Shown: positions 45,068 through 54,596, counted from the first letter of the stretch. The stretch is DNA of 64,000 bases from Laceyella tengchongensis (GCF_900182735.1 NZ_FXTU01000001.1:558001-622000); one strand, 5' to 3'. The notes: generated by a model not told the origin, from the sequence alone. Numbers and translations: made by a program.

Positions 45068-46549
45068 ATGGCCGAACAACAGCAAAAGCCTTGGTGGCAA
45101 ACAGCCAAATTGACCGTTGATTTGGAAACCAATGTGCGATGGTTAAATGAAATATTGGGGGTTAATGAGAGTTTTGATATGATTTGCCGCCGAACGGAAT
45201 ACGGGGGCAAAGCGTGCGCATTTTATTTTGTGGACGGGTTTGCCAAGGACGATATCCTCAATCGCATCATGGAGCAATTGGCCCGATTGAGCCCCAGGGA
45301 TATGCGCGTTGATGCGATTGAGAAGTTGGTAAATACGGAAATCGCCTACATCGAAGTAGAGACGACGGATGAGCTAGAAAAAGTAGTGAACGCGGTTTTG
45401 TCAGGCCCTACGGTGTTGTTGGTGGAAGGGGAAGCGACCGCGATCATCATCGACGCGCGCACCTATCCGGCCCGCGGTCCAGAAGAGCCGGACATCGAAC
45501 GGGTGGTCAGGGGGGCGCGCGACGGGTTTGTAGAGACGATCATCTTCAATACGGCGTTGACACGCCGCCATCTGCGCGATCCCAGCTTGCGGATGGAATA
45601 TATGCAAGTGGGGACGCGGTCGCGTACTGATGTGTGCATCGCTTATGTGAAAGACATTGTCGATCCGAAGGTTGTGGAAGAGGTACGGCGGGCCATCGGC
45701 AAAGTGAAAACGGACAGCCTGCCGATGGCGGAGAAAAGCTTGGAAGAATACCTGTTTAAGCGGTATTGGAATCCATATCCGATGGTTCGTTACACAGAAC
45801 GGCCAGACGTGGCGGCGGTGCACTTGTTGGAAGGGCATGTGCTGATCTATGTGGATACTTCCCCCAGTGTCATGATCACCCCTATTACCCTATTTCATCA
45901 TGTACAACATGCGGAAGAATACCGCCAACAGCCTGTGGTCGGGGCGTTTTTGCGATGGACAAGGTTGTTGGCCTTGCTGGCATCCCTGTTTCTGTTGCCT
46001 TTGTGGTATCTGATCGCCACCCAACCCGAACTTTTTCCCGCCGAGCTCGCGGTGATCGGGCCGGACAAGAAGGCTGCGATTCCTTTGTTTTTACAAATAT
46101 TGATTGCCGATATCGGTGTAGAAGTGTTGAGGATGGCTTCGATTCACACCCCGTCACCGCTGGCTACGGCCATGGGCTTGGTCGCCGGGATTTTGTTGGG
46201 GGAGACCGCGGTGCAAGTGGGGCTATTCACTTCGGAAGTCATCTTGTATGTGGCCATTTCAGCGATTGGTACGTTTGCTTCCCCCAGTTATGAATTGGGG
46301 TTGGCCAATAAGCTGTCGCGGCTCTATTTTTTGACGATGACGGCATTATTCGGATGGATCGGCTTTGTTGGCAGCATTTTGTTCTGGTTTGTTTGGCTGA
46401 TGCGCGTCGAAGTATTGCAAACGCCTTACCTGTGGCCGTTGATTCCTTTTAATGGTAAAGCGATGTGGGATGTGCTCGTTCGGACGCCGATGCCCAACAA
46501 GACGAAGCGGCCGCGCGTGCTGTCACCCCAAGATCCTGACCGCAAATGA
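45068..46549 (+). CDS. spoVAF: Spore germination protein SpoVAF (GerA-A family)
   Basis: 493 residues from ATG 45068 with AGGTGG upstream. The soluble N-terminal half has LETNVRWLNEILGVNESFDM and RGPEEPDIERVVRGARDGFV, the GerA-type signature. Five or so membrane segments follow (FLRWTRLLALLASLFLLPLW, ISAIGTFASPSYELGLANKL). SpoVAF is encoded in the spoVA operon of Bacillus, and acts in spore germination together with dipicolinic-acid release. Here it is a lone gene beside a permease and lcfA. Confidence 0.88.
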   Translation: MAEQQQKPWWQTAKLTVDLETNVRWLNEILGVNESFDMICRRTEYGGKACAFYFVDGFAKDDILNRIMEQLARLSPRDMRVDAIEKLVNTEIAYIEVETTDELEKVVNAVLSGPTVLLVEGEATAIIIDARTYPARGPEEPDIERVVRGARDGFVETIIFNTALTRRHLRDPSLRMEYMQVGTRSRTDVCIAYVKDIVDPKVVEEVRRAIGKVKTDSLPMAEKSLEEYLFKRYWNPYPMVRYTERPDVAAVHLLEGHVLIYVDTSPSVMITPITLFHHVQHAEEYRQQPVVGAFLRWTRLLALLASLFLLPLWYLIATQPELFPAELAVIGPDKKAAIPLFLQILIADIGVEVLRMASIHTPSPLATAMGLVAGILLGETAVQVGLFTSEVILYVAISAIGTFASPSYELGLANKLSRLYFLTMTALFGWIGFVGSILFWFVWLMRVEVLQTPYLWPLIPFNGKAMWDVLVRTPMPNKTKRPRVLSPQDPDRK

Positions 46550-46553
46550 AATG

Positions 46554-46585
46554 ATCCTTGTGAAAAATCACAGGGATTTTTTTAT
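46554..46585 (+). terminator. Intrinsic terminator of spoVAF
   Basis: Ten-bp stem with one G-T pair (46554-46563 with 46568-46577), AAAA loop, T7. Confidence 0.8.
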
Positions 46586-46667
46586 ATGTATTTAAAAATG
46601 GTCAAAAATTAGATAAAATAATCTATAGTGATCATAGTGTTAATTCTTAATAATCGCACCGCTAAAT

Positions 46668-46685
46668 TGAATGACTGTTCAGTCG
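46668..46685. promoter_or_regulatory. FadR operator upstream of lcfA
   Basis: TGAATGACTGTTCAGTCG matches 13 of 16 fixed positions of the Bacillus FadR box (TGAATGANTANTCATTCA), 18 nt before the lcfA start codon. Binding would repress in the absence of long-chain acyl-CoA. Confidence 0.75.
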
Positions 46686-46703
46686 AAAAGAGGAGGAGTT
46701 CTG

Positions 46704-48395
46704 ATGGCCGATACGGAAAAAGTGTGGCTTAAACATTACCCGCCACAAGTGCCCCATCATCTGAATTACCCGGATGTTCCATTGACGCAGTTTTTGGTGG
46801 ACGCCGCTCGCGACTATCCGGAGCGTGACGCGATTTTCTTCCTGGGAAAACGGATGACATATCGCCAGGTGTTGGAAGATTCCTACCGCCTCGCACATGC
46901 GTTGAAGTCGCTGGGGATCTCAAGGGGAGAGCGGATCGGCATCATGTTGCCCAACTCACCACAAGCCGTCATCGCTTATTACGCCGCACTGTTTGCAGGC
47001 GGTATCGTGGTGCAATTTAATCCGCTTTACATGAAGCGGGAGCTCGAGCACCAATTGAATGATGCAGAAGTGGAGACCCTCATTTGTTTGGATATGGTGT
47101 ATCCTCGAGTCAGTGAAGTGAAAGCGCAAACAAAACTGAAACATACGATAGTTACGAGTATTTCTGACTATTTGCCGTTTCCGAAGAACTGGTTGTTCCA
47201 GCTTAAGAGCCGTTTTGACAACACGCATGTGGAGATTCCAGAAGCGCCTGGCGTGTTCAAATTGAAAAAGATCATGTCTCAAGCCCCGTCTAGTCCGGTG
47301 GAGACTCCATATGACTCCGGAGACGACGTGGCGTTGTTGCAGTACACCGGAGGGACGACCGGACTTGCCAAAGGCGCGATGTTGACCCATCGCAACTTGG
47401 TGGTGAACTGCTGTCAAGCGGAGGCGTGGATGTACCAAGCGCAACGGGGTGCAGACACGATTTTGGGAGCGCTTCCCTTTTTCCATGTGTATGGGATGAC
47501 AGTGGTGATGAACTTTGCGGTGCGCTTGGCGGCAACGATGATCCTTGTGCCCAAGTTTGACCGCGACTTGATTCTTAAGCTGATTACGGAACACCGCCCA
47601 TCGTATTTTCCAGGGGCGCCCACGATGTATGTGGGATTGATCAACCACCCCGATATCAAAAAGTATGACCTATCTTCCATCAACGCCTGTCTGAGCGGTT
47701 CGGCTCCATTGCCAATCGAAGTGCAAGAGCAGTTTGAAGCGTTGACGGGTGGCTTGTTGATCGAGGGGTACGGCATGACCGAATCTTCCCCTGTCACCCA
47801 TGCCAACTTGATCTGGGAGCGAACCAAAAGCGGGACGATCGGGTTGCCGTGGCCGGACACGGAGGCGCGCATTGTGGATTTGGAAACGGGGGAAGTGCTG
47901 CCACCGGGCCAAGCAGGGGAGTTGCAAGTGAAAGGGCCCCAAGTGATGAAAGGGTATTGGAAGCGTCCGGAAGAGACGGCCAAAGTGTTGGTTGACGGGT
48001 GGTTGTGTACAGGAGATATTGCCAAGATGGATGAAGACGGATATTTTTATATCATTGACCGCAAGAAAGATATGATCATCGCCGGTGGATTCAACATCTA
48101 TCCGCGCGAGGTGGAAGAAGTGCTGTTTGAGCATCCCGCCATTCAGGAAGCAGCAGTGGTCGGTGTGCCCGATCCTTACCGGGGAGAGACGGTCAAAGCG
48201 TATATCGTGTTAAAAGAAGGCATGCAATTGTCTGAAAAAGAGTTGGAAAAGTTTTGCCGGGAGCGCTTGGCCAGCTATAAAATTCCGCGACTAGTCGAAT
48301 TTCGAAAAGAATTACCAAAATCGACAATCGGAAAAGTATTAAGAAGGGTATTATTGGATGAAGAAATGCAAAAAAACAAGAACGAAGGAGCGTAA
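46704..48395 (+). CDS. lcfA: Long-chain fatty acid-CoA ligase
   Basis: 563 residues from ATG 46704 (GAGGAG upstream). The AMP-binding signature YTGGTTGLAKGAMLTHRNL is at about residue 215, followed by LIEGYGMTESSPVTHANL and the C-terminal hinge YFYIIDRKKDMIIAGGFNIY. It activates fatty acids to acyl-CoA for beta-oxidation at the membrane face. It heads the lcfA-fadR-etfB-etfA cluster as in Bacillus, where fadB lies in addition between fadR and etfB. A FadR box covers the region before the start. A second FadR box lies 80 nt after the gene, in front of fadR. Confidence 0.93.
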   Translation: MADTEKVWLKHYPPQVPHHLNYPDVPLTQFLVDAARDYPERDAIFFLGKRMTYRQVLEDSYRLAHALKSLGISRGERIGIMLPNSPQAVIAYYAALFAGGIVVQFNPLYMKRELEHQLNDAEVETLICLDMVYPRVSEVKAQTKLKHTIVTSISDYLPFPKNWLFQLKSRFDNTHVEIPEAPGVFKLKKIMSQAPSSPVETPYDSGDDVALLQYTGGTTGLAKGAMLTHRNLVVNCCQAEAWMYQAQRGADTILGALPFFHVYGMTVVMNFAVRLAATMILVPKFDRDLILKLITEHRPSYFPGAPTMYVGLINHPDIKKYDLSSINACLSGSAPLPIEVQEQFEALTGGLLIEGYGMTESSPVTHANLIWERTKSGTIGLPWPDTEARIVDLETGEVLPPGQAGELQVKGPQVMKGYWKRPEETAKVLVDGWLCTGDIAKMDEDGYFYIIDRKKDMIIAGGFNIYPREVEEVLFEHPAIQEAAVVGVPDPYRGETVKAYIVLKEGMQLSEKELEKFCRERLASYKIPRLVEFRKELPKSTIGKVLRRVLLDEEMQKNKNEGA

Positions 48396-48440
48396 TGAAG
48401 AGTTGATCGGTAAAGTCGACATCAAAAGTATAAAAATACA

Positions 48441-48469
48441 TTGACAATTGAATAATGTCATACTACACT
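48441..48469 (+). promoter_or_regulatory. SigA-type promoter of fadR-etfBA
   Basis: TTGACA (48441-48446) and TACACT (48464-48469) separated by 17 nt, an excellent match. Confidence 0.8.
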
Positions 48470-48475
48470 TGAAAT

Positions 48476-48493
48476 TGAATGAATAGTCATTCA
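48476..48493. promoter_or_regulatory. FadR operator, perfect consensus, upstream of fadR
   Basis: TGAATGAATAGTCATTCA equals the Bacillus FadR consensus at every fixed position. It covers the expected transcription start of the promoter just upstream, so FadR should repress its own operon. Confidence 0.9.
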
Positions 48494-48519
48494 GTGATAA
48501 GGCAGAGGGGAACATGACC

Positions 48520-49125
48520 ATGGCTAAACGGACAGGAGAAAAGTATGAAGCGATTATTGATGCGGCAACTCGCGTGATCGCCGAATACGGCTATCATAAC
48601 GCCCAGGTGTCCAAAATTGCCCGTGAAGCCAAGGTGGCGGATGGTACCATTTATCTCTACTTCGAAAATAAAGATGACGTGCTCATCTCCTTGTTCAGTG
48701 AGAAGATGGGAGCATTTATCAGCCGGGCAGAAGAGGAACTGGCTCAAGTCGATTCAGCTGTCGACCAGTTGTACAAACTGATCTGCTTGCATTTTGAGCA
48801 TCTGGAAAAGGATCATCAACTGGCGATTGTCACGCAGATTGAGCTGAGGCAATCCAATCCTGAAGTACGCAAAGGGATTGGGGAAATTCTCAAACGGTAT
48901 TTGGATGTAATCGACGGCATTGTCGAAAAAGGGATGCGAGAAGGTGTGTTTCGCCAGGATCTCGATGTGCGGATCACGCGCAGGATGATTTTCGGCACGT
49001 TGGATGAGACCGTCACATCTTGGATCATGAAGGATCACAAGTATCGGTTGATGGACCAAGTGGATGAATTGCATCGCTTATTTGTCAATGGGATGGGAAG
49101 CCAACGAAATGATGCAAACGCTTAG
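48520..49125 (+). CDS. fadR: TetR-family fatty acid degradation regulator FadR
   Basis: 201 residues. The N-terminal helix-turn-helix (AQVSKIAREAKVADGTIYLY, then FENKDDVLISLF) and the acyl-CoA-binding domain (LAIVTQIELRQSNPEVRKGI, then RMIFGTLDETVTSWIM) match Bacillus FadR closely. It represses beta-oxidation genes and is released by long-chain acyl-CoA. ATG 48520 is preferred over ATG 48514, which is too near the GAGGGG ribosome site. Two matching operators are in this window. Confidence 0.93.
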   Translation: MAKRTGEKYEAIIDAATRVIAEYGYHNAQVSKIAREAKVADGTIYLYFENKDDVLISLFSEKMGAFISRAEEELAQVDSAVDQLYKLICLHFEHLEKDHQLAIVTQIELRQSNPEVRKGIGEILKRYLDVIDGIVEKGMREGVFRQDLDVRITRRMIFGTLDETVTSWIMKDHKYRLMDQVDELHRLFVNGMGSQRNDANA

Positions 49126-49137
49126 GAGGGAAGCCGC

Positions 49138-49917
49138 ATGAATATCCTCGTATGTTTGAAACAAACGTTTGACACCGAAGAGCGGATCACCATTGAAAAT
49201 GGCCGCATCAGCGAAGAGGGTGTGGAATTCGTCATCAACCCTTACGATGAGTATGCAGTAGAAGAAGCGATTCGCCTAAAAGAAAAACACGGTGGCGAAG
49301 TGACGGTGTTGACCATCGGGCCAGATCGCGCCGAGCAGGCGTTGCGCACGGCGATGGCGATGGGAGCTGACAAAGGCGTGATTGTCGACATCGAAGAATT
49401 GGACGACGCCGTTGATGAACACACCATCGCGAAAATCCTGCATGCGACGATCGAAGAGGAAGACTTGGAATACGATCTGATCTTGTGTGGGTCGATGGCG
49501 GTGGATGATGGTTCTTCCCAAGTGGGGCCCCGATTGGCAGAACTATTGGAGATCCCCCATGTTTCAACGATTGTGAAACTGGAAGTGGATGGCGATAAGG
49601 TGACAGTGGAGAAAGACGTGGAAGGGGACTTGGAAATCATTGAGACCAAGTTGCCATTGCTTGTGACGGCACAGCAAGGATTGAACGACCCTCGTTATCC
49701 ATCCCTGCCAGGCATCATGAAAGCCAAAAAGAAACCGCTTACGCGCTTGGAGTTGGATGATCTCGACTTGGATGAAGAAGACATCAAAGCCAAAACGGAG
49801 ATCACTGAAATCTTCTTGCCGCCTAAGAAAGAAGCGGGCAAAGTGTTGCAAGGGGACATTCCTGATCAAGTGAAAGAACTGGTGCAATTATTACATTCGG
49901 AAGCTAAAGTGATCTAA
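49138..49917 (+). CDS. etfB: Electron transfer flavoprotein subunit beta
   Basis: 259 residues. Begins with NILVCLKQTFDTEERITIEN and contains FVINPYDEYAVEEAIRLKE, then ILCGSMAVDDGSSQVGPRLA, all typical of EtfB, which binds AMP and partners EtfA. The signature around LPLLVTAQQGLNDPRYPSLP is conserved. It carries electrons from acyl-CoA dehydrogenases to the respiratory chain. GGAGGG precedes the ATG. It starts 12 nt after fadR, in place of fadB. Confidence 0.95.
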   Translation: MNILVCLKQTFDTEERITIENGRISEEGVEFVINPYDEYAVEEAIRLKEKHGGEVTVLTIGPDRAEQALRTAMAMGADKGVIVDIEELDDAVDEHTIAKILHATIEEEDLEYDLILCGSMAVDDGSSQVGPRLAELLEIPHVSTIVKLEVDGDKVTVEKDVEGDLEIIETKLPLLVTAQQGLNDPRYPSLPGIMKAKKKPLTRLELDDLDLDEEDIKAKTEITEIFLPPKKEAGKVLQGDIPDQVKELVQLLHSEAKVI

Positions 49918-49936
49918 CGGCGAGGAGGAGCGAAAC

Positions 49937-50923
49937 ATGGGCAAACACGTATTGGTACTGGCTGATGTTCGTGAGGGCAAACTCCGCAATGTTAGCTTGG
50001 AAGCGCTGGCAGCGGCACGCACAGTCTCGGCGGGAGGAACAGTGACGGCGGCGGTGTTGGGATCAGGAGCTAAGGACTTGGCCGGCACCCTTGCTGAACA
50101 CGGTGCGGACAAAGTGGTTGTCGTGTTGAACAAAGAGTTGGATCAATATACGACGGACGCTTACTTCCAAGCGTACAAAAAAGTGATCGAAGAAGTGAAG
50201 CCGGATGTGATCTTCACTGGTCATACGGCCGTGGGCAAAGATGTTAGCCCTCGCCTGGCCGCGCGTCTTGGCTTGGGGCTCGTCTCCGACTGCACGCAGG
50301 TGGAGTTGGATGGGGACAAAATCGTTTTCACCCGTCCGATTTATGCCGGCAAAGCGTTTGTCAAAAAGGTGTTCACTGAGGGTACCGTTTTTGCTACCTT
50401 GCGTCCCAACAACATTCCTGCAGGAGAACCCGACGCTTCTCGTCAAGCGGACATCGAAGAGGTGACCGTGACGTTTGCAGCAGATTCCCTGCGCACACTG
50501 ATCAAAGACATGGTGAAAAAATCGACTGACGGGGTGGACCTGTCCGAAGCGCGCGTCATCGTCTCTGGCGGACGCGGCGTGAAAAGCGCAGATGGATTCA
50601 AGCCGTTGCAAGAGCTGGCCAACCTCTTGGGCGGCGCAGTGGGTGCTTCACGCGGGGCCTGTGACTCGGGATACTGCGACTACGCTTTGCAAATCGGGCA
50701 AACAGGTAAGGTGGTCACCCCTGACCTTTATATCGCCTGCGGTATCTCCGGAGCGATTCAGCACTTGGCGGGGATGTCCAACTCCAAAGTGATCGTCGCC
50801 ATCAACAAAGACCCCGAAGCGCCGATCTTCCAAGTAGCCGATTACGGCATTGTCGGTGATCTGTTTGAAGTTGTGCCGCTGTTGACCGAAGAACTGAAGA
50901 AGTTGCTTGCGGATCAAGCGTAA
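49937..50923 (+). CDS. etfA: Electron transfer flavoprotein subunit alpha
   Basis: 328 residues. The N-terminal domain has VIEEVKPDVIFTGHTAVGKD; the C-terminal FAD domain has VSGGRGVKSADGFKPLQELA, YCDYALQIGQTGKVVTPDLY and IACGISGAIQHLAGM with the FAD-binding GQTGK. It forms the heterodimer with EtfB. The start has GGAGGAG upstream and is 19 nt after etfB. A terminator follows. Confidence 0.95.
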   Translation: MGKHVLVLADVREGKLRNVSLEALAAARTVSAGGTVTAAVLGSGAKDLAGTLAEHGADKVVVVLNKELDQYTTDAYFQAYKKVIEEVKPDVIFTGHTAVGKDVSPRLAARLGLGLVSDCTQVELDGDKIVFTRPIYAGKAFVKKVFTEGTVFATLRPNNIPAGEPDASRQADIEEVTVTFAADSLRTLIKDMVKKSTDGVDLSEARVIVSGGRGVKSADGFKPLQELANLLGGAVGASRGACDSGYCDYALQIGQTGKVVTPDLYIACGISGAIQHLAGMSNSKVIVAINKDPEAPIFQVADYGIVGDLFEVVPLLTEELKKLLADQA

Positions 50924-50950
50924 ATGAAAAAGTGATTCTGGGTGAAGACG

Positions 50951-50979
50951 AGAAGGGCACACAGTTGTGCTCTTCTTTT
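50951..50979 (+). terminator. Terminator of the fadR-etfBA operon
   Basis: AGAAG-GCACA pairs with TGTGC-CTTCT around a small loop, then TTTTC. Confidence 0.65.
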
Positions 50980-50999
50980 CATTTCGTGAGCCGAAACGC

Positions 51000-51029
51000 T
51001 TGGAACTTTTTTTGATGAAGTGGTATACT
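51000..51029 (+). promoter_or_regulatory. Promoter of trxA
   Basis: TTGGAA and TATACT separated by 18 nt, 45 nt before the trxA start. Confidence 0.6.
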
Positions 51030-51074
51030 AGCAAAGAACCTGTTACATAGGCACATTAGAAGGAGGGTTTGACC

Positions 51075-51398
51075 GTGGCGATTTTGGAAATTACGGATCA
51101 AACATTCGATAAAGAAGTCCAAAACCCGGACGCTGGTGTCGTCTTGGTGGATTTTTGGGCTCCGTGGTGCGGCCCATGCCGTCAACTGGCCCCCATTTTG
51201 GAAGAAGTCGATGCGGAGATCGGCGAGCAAGTGAAAATCGTGAAAGTAAACGTGGACAACAGCCCGGAATCTGCTGGCCAATTCGGCGTGATGTCGATTC
51301 CAACCCTGATGATTTTCAAAAACGGGAAAGCGGTTGACAAAGCGTTGGGTGTTCAACCAAAAGAGCAATTGGTTGCTTGGGTGAAGGAACACCTGTAA
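51075..51398 (+). CDS. trxA: Thioredoxin
   Basis: 107 residues, full length. The active site is VDFWAPWCGPCRQLAPIL, with the cis-proline region GVMSIPTLMIFKNGK. It is the general disulphide reductant. The GTG at 51075 is 8 nt after GAAGGAGGG; the TTG two codons upstream is too close to it. It lies between etfA and uvrC as in Bacillus, with one membrane-protein gene inserted before uvrC. Confidence 0.96.
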   Translation: MAILEITDQTFDKEVQNPDAGVVLVDFWAPWCGPCRQLAPILEEVDAEIGEQVKIVKVNVDNSPESAGQFGVMSIPTLMIFKNGKAVDKALGVQPKEQLVAWVKEHL

Positions 51399-51405
51399 AA
51401 GCAAG

Positions 51406-51438
51406 AAAAAAGGCCTGGCGTAATGCCAAGGCCTTTTT
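51406..51438. terminator. Bidirectional terminator after trxA
   Basis: AAAAAGGCC-TGGC pairs with GCCA-GGCCTTTTT, with one bulged A; A-run and T-run on opposite sides serve both convergent genes. Confidence 0.85.
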
Positions 51439-52396
51439 ACATGTCTGAAGGTTGGTTGGACTGTTCGTCGGCGTCTGCCGGTTCTTCCGCACCAGATTGC
51501 ACTTCTGCTGGCGCCTCTTGATTTTGCTCGGGGAACAGGACGGGACGCAGACGCTTTTGATAACGGCCGATCAAGATCAAATAGAAGCTGATCGATGCAA
51601 AGGGAAGGATGAAGATAAAGAAGAAAATGCAGAAAATCACCAAAAAGATGATTGACATGGAGCCCAAGCCGTTCAAGTCATTATCGAAAGAGACGCCCGT
51701 GAGAAGAGCGAAGCACAGCATGAGCAATAAGTACCCTAGGACGATGAGTAAGGTGATGAAAAAAGCGGATAGCACGGCACTAAGGGATCTGCCGAAGGCG
51801 CGTCCCCACAACTTTGCCGATAGCTTGATCGACTCCCATACTGGTTTTTTTTCATGAATGATCATGATGGGGGCGAAGATGGTGATGGCGATGATGAACA
51901 AACTATACACCACGAACGCTAAGATGGCAAGCGACAGACTGATGGCACCGACGTCGTGTGGATTTGCGATTGCGATAACGGAGATCACCACGATGGCGAT
52001 GATGAATGGAACCAGTAGGAGAAATGTCGTCAGCGACAACAGAGTTAAGCGCTTGATGTGGCGAAACATGTGGTGGAAATACAAGCTTAAAGTAACGCGG
52101 TTGTTAAACACTGCTTCAATGCTGATCCCATAAATGGCCCCTGTTGACATGGCGCCGATGATCATTTCGACCGCCAGCAGGCCCAAATAAAGAACAATGC
52201 TGAGGGTGATGAGGCCGGTCCCCAGTTGCGCTGCCGATTCAAACGGATTGGGATTGGACATCATGCTGGACATACCGACGGCTAGTGAGATCAGATAATA
52301 CACGAGCATGGCCCCTGCGTACATAACGAAGAGGACGATCATGCCGAGAAGTTGGATCCAGGCCAGTTTAAAACCATGTTTTTTTATGTGTTCCAT
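51437..52396 (-). CDS. Multi-pass membrane protein of unknown function
   Basis: 319 residues with about six hydrophobic segments (LLGMIVLFVMYAGAMLVYYL, LTLLSLTTFLLLVPFIIAIV, GYLLLMLCFALLTGV, IIFLVIFCIFFFIFILPFAS) and an acidic C-terminal tail (AEVQSGAEEPADADEQSNQP). A conserved-looking IHEKKPVWESIKLSAKLWGR lies between the halves, a feature of membrane proteins related to the GlpQ-type membrane domain. GGAGG lies upstream of the ATG. No precise function assigned. Confidence 0.7.
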   Translation of the reverse strand: MEHIKKHGFKLAWIQLLGMIVLFVMYAGAMLVYYLISLAVGMSSMMSNPNPFESAAQLGTGLITLSIVLYLGLLAVEMIIGAMSTGAIYGISIEAVFNNRVTLSLYFHHMFRHIKRLTLLSLTTFLLLVPFIIAIVVISVIAIANPHDVGAISLSLAILAFVVYSLFIIAITIFAPIMIIHEKKPVWESIKLSAKLWGRAFGRSLSAVLSAFFITLLIVLGYLLLMLCFALLTGVSFDNDLNGLGSMSIIFLVIFCIFFFIFILPFASISFYLILIGRYQKRLRPVLFPEQNQEAPAEVQSGAEEPADADEQSNQPSDM

Positions 52397-52694
52397 TGGT
52401 TCCTCCTGAACAGTTTGTATATTTTTAGACTAAATAATATTAAACATAAATTACATATTTGTCTATCGTGAGAAGGGAAGATTCACCAAACGTTCCAGAG
52501 CGGTCGGCCAAAGGCAAGATTCACCATGCCGCTGGCTCCGCAAATTGATATAATATATTAGGCCTTTTTTATCGATGCGCTAAGATAGCCTAGCCATCGC
52601 CGGAGAAAGGCTTAAAACGGCGACAGGGGCGGTCCTTTGCCGCTGTTGGTATGCATGGGACAGAGCACTGCCGCGAGGAAAGGAGGGGAGGGGA

Positions 52695-54476
52695 ATGCTG
52701 AAAGAGAAATTGGCCCTGCTGCCGGATCAACCTGGGTGTTACCTGATGAAAAATCGTGATCAGGAAATCATTTATGTGGGCAAGGCCAAAAGTTTAAAAA
52801 ACCGGGTTCGTTCTTATTTTACAGGCAGCCATGACGGTAAGACGCAACGATTGGTGATGGATATTTGCGATTTCGAGTATATTGTGACCGGCTCGCCGGT
52901 GGAAGCCTTGATTTTAGAGTGCAACTTGATCAAAAAGCATCGGCCGCGTTACAACGTGATGTTAAAGGATGACAAATCTTATCCATACATCCGGTTGACC
53001 AAAGAGCGGCATCCCCGCTTGGAAGTGACGCGCAAGGTGAAAAAGGACGGCTCGAAGTATTTCGGTCCGTATCCCCATGCCGGAGCCGCCCAGCAAGCTA
53101 AGAAGTTGTTGGATCGTTTATTCCCGTTGCGCAAGTGCCAGACGATCCCTAAACGGGTATGTCTGTACTACCATATGGGCCAATGCTTAGCGCCGTGTGA
53201 ATATGAGGTAAAAGCGGAAGCTTACGAAGATATTATACGCAAAGTGACCCGTTTTCTTAACGGGGGGTACCCTGAATTAAAGCAGGATCTGCGCAGAAAA
53301 ATGGAAGAGGCGGCTGAGAATCTGGAGTTTGAACGGGCCAAAGAGATTCGCGACCTGCTGGCGGACATTGATGCGGTGATGCAAAAGCAGAATATCATTC
53401 TCAATGACCATGTGGATCGCGATGTGTTTGGATACGCCGCGGAGAAAGGCTGGATGTGCGTACAGGTCTTTTATGTGCGGCAAGGAAAGCTGATTGAGCG
53501 TGATGTCTCTGTGTTCCCCCACTATCATGAACCGGAGGAAGATTTTTTGTCCTATGTCGCGCAATTTTACCATGAAGCACCCACCCTCCCGAAAGAAGTA
53601 GACTTGCCGCAACAAACGGACTGGGAAACGGTCGGAAAATTGCTTTCCGGGGTGCGGGTAGCCATTCCGCAACGAGGCATGAAAAAGAACTTGGTGCAAA
53701 TGGCGATGGAAAATGCCAAAATCGCTTTGAATGAACGGTTTCAGATGATGGAAAGAGATGAAGAGAAGACGTTTCAAGCGCTCAACCAGTTGGGGGATGC
53801 GCTTGGCATCGGTTTGCCACGTCGGATTGAGGCATTTGACAACTCCAACATTCAAGGGGTTGATCCCGTATCGGCGATGGTTTGCTTTATCGATGGGAAA
53901 CCAGAGAAGAAAGAATACCGGAAGTACAAAATCCGCTCCGTGCAATCGCCCAATGATGTGGAGACGATGCGGGAAGTGATTCGCCGCCGATACACGCGTG
54001 TGTTGAAGGAAGATTTGCCGTTGCCCGACTTGATTTTGGTCGACGGAGGTAAAACACAGATGAACGCGGCCTTGGATGTGTTGGAAAACGAACTGGGCCT
54101 CTATGTTCCGGTCGGGGGGATGGTCAAGGATGAAAAGCACCGCACTGCAAGGTTGCTTTTTGGAGACCCGCCGCAAGAAACAGATATCAAACAAGGAAGC
54201 CAAGCATTTTATCTGATTCAACGCATACAGGAAGAAGTGCACCGTTTTGCAATTACTTTTCACCGGCAAACGCGTGGCAAACAATTGATCAAGTCCGAGC
54301 TGGACGATATTCCAGGCGTGGGGCCGAAGCGCAAACAACAATTGTTCCGCCATTTCGGATCGATTGACAAGATGCGCGAAGCCGGCCTAGAAGAATTCCG
54401 CAAAGCCGGCATCAGTGACAAATTAGCCCAATCAATTATGGAAGCCCTGAAGCGAAAAGCGCCTGTGAAGACATGA
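52695..54476 (+). CDS. uvrC: Excinuclease ABC subunit C
   Basis: 593 residues, full length. GIY-YIG nuclease domain at the start (LPDQPGCYLMKNRDQEIIYV, then GKAKSLKNRV), a Cys cluster (CQTIPKRVCLYYHMGQCLAP), UVR domain (MEEAAENLEFERAKEIRDLL), RNase H-like endonuclease domain (RIEAFDNSNIQGVDPVSAMV) and C-terminal helix-hairpin-helix (LDDIPGVGPKRKQQLFRHFG). It makes both incisions in nucleotide excision repair. The start has GGAGGGGAGGGG upstream, and a TATAAT lies near 52550. Position after trxA agrees with Bacillus. Confidence 0.96.
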   Translation: MLKEKLALLPDQPGCYLMKNRDQEIIYVGKAKSLKNRVRSYFTGSHDGKTQRLVMDICDFEYIVTGSPVEALILECNLIKKHRPRYNVMLKDDKSYPYIRLTKERHPRLEVTRKVKKDGSKYFGPYPHAGAAQQAKKLLDRLFPLRKCQTIPKRVCLYYHMGQCLAPCEYEVKAEAYEDIIRKVTRFLNGGYPELKQDLRRKMEEAAENLEFERAKEIRDLLADIDAVMQKQNIILNDHVDRDVFGYAAEKGWMCVQVFYVRQGKLIERDVSVFPHYHEPEEDFLSYVAQFYHEAPTLPKEVDLPQQTDWETVGKLLSGVRVAIPQRGMKKNLVQMAMENAKIALNERFQMMERDEEKTFQALNQLGDALGIGLPRRIEAFDNSNIQGVDPVSAMVCFIDGKPEKKEYRKYKIRSVQSPNDVETMREVIRRRYTRVLKEDLPLPDLILVDGGKTQMNAALDVLENELGLYVPVGGMVKDEKHRTARLLFGDPPQETDIKQGSQAFYLIQRIQEEVHRFAITFHRQTRGKQLIKSELDDIPGVGPKRKQQLFRHFGSIDKMREAGLEEFRKAGISDKLAQSIMEALKRKAPVKT

Positions 54477-54513
54477 GCCCGCCCGGTCAGTGTGTCGGGC
54501 AGGGCTTTATTTA
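54476..54513 (+). terminator. Intrinsic terminator of uvrC
   Basis: AGCCC-GCCCG pairs with CGGGC-GGGCT (one bulged A), followed by TTATTTAT. Confidence 0.65.
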
Positions 54514-54596
54514 TGTTCGCATCTTTCGAAATTTATAATCGTTCTTTTGCAATTTTTGATATAATGAGGGTACATATCTGATGCGGGAGGGTATTT

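Noticed and set aside
53277..54353. 358-codon minus-strand frame within uvrC
   Set aside because: Shadow frame of uvrC; composition and lack of a ribosome site argue against coding.
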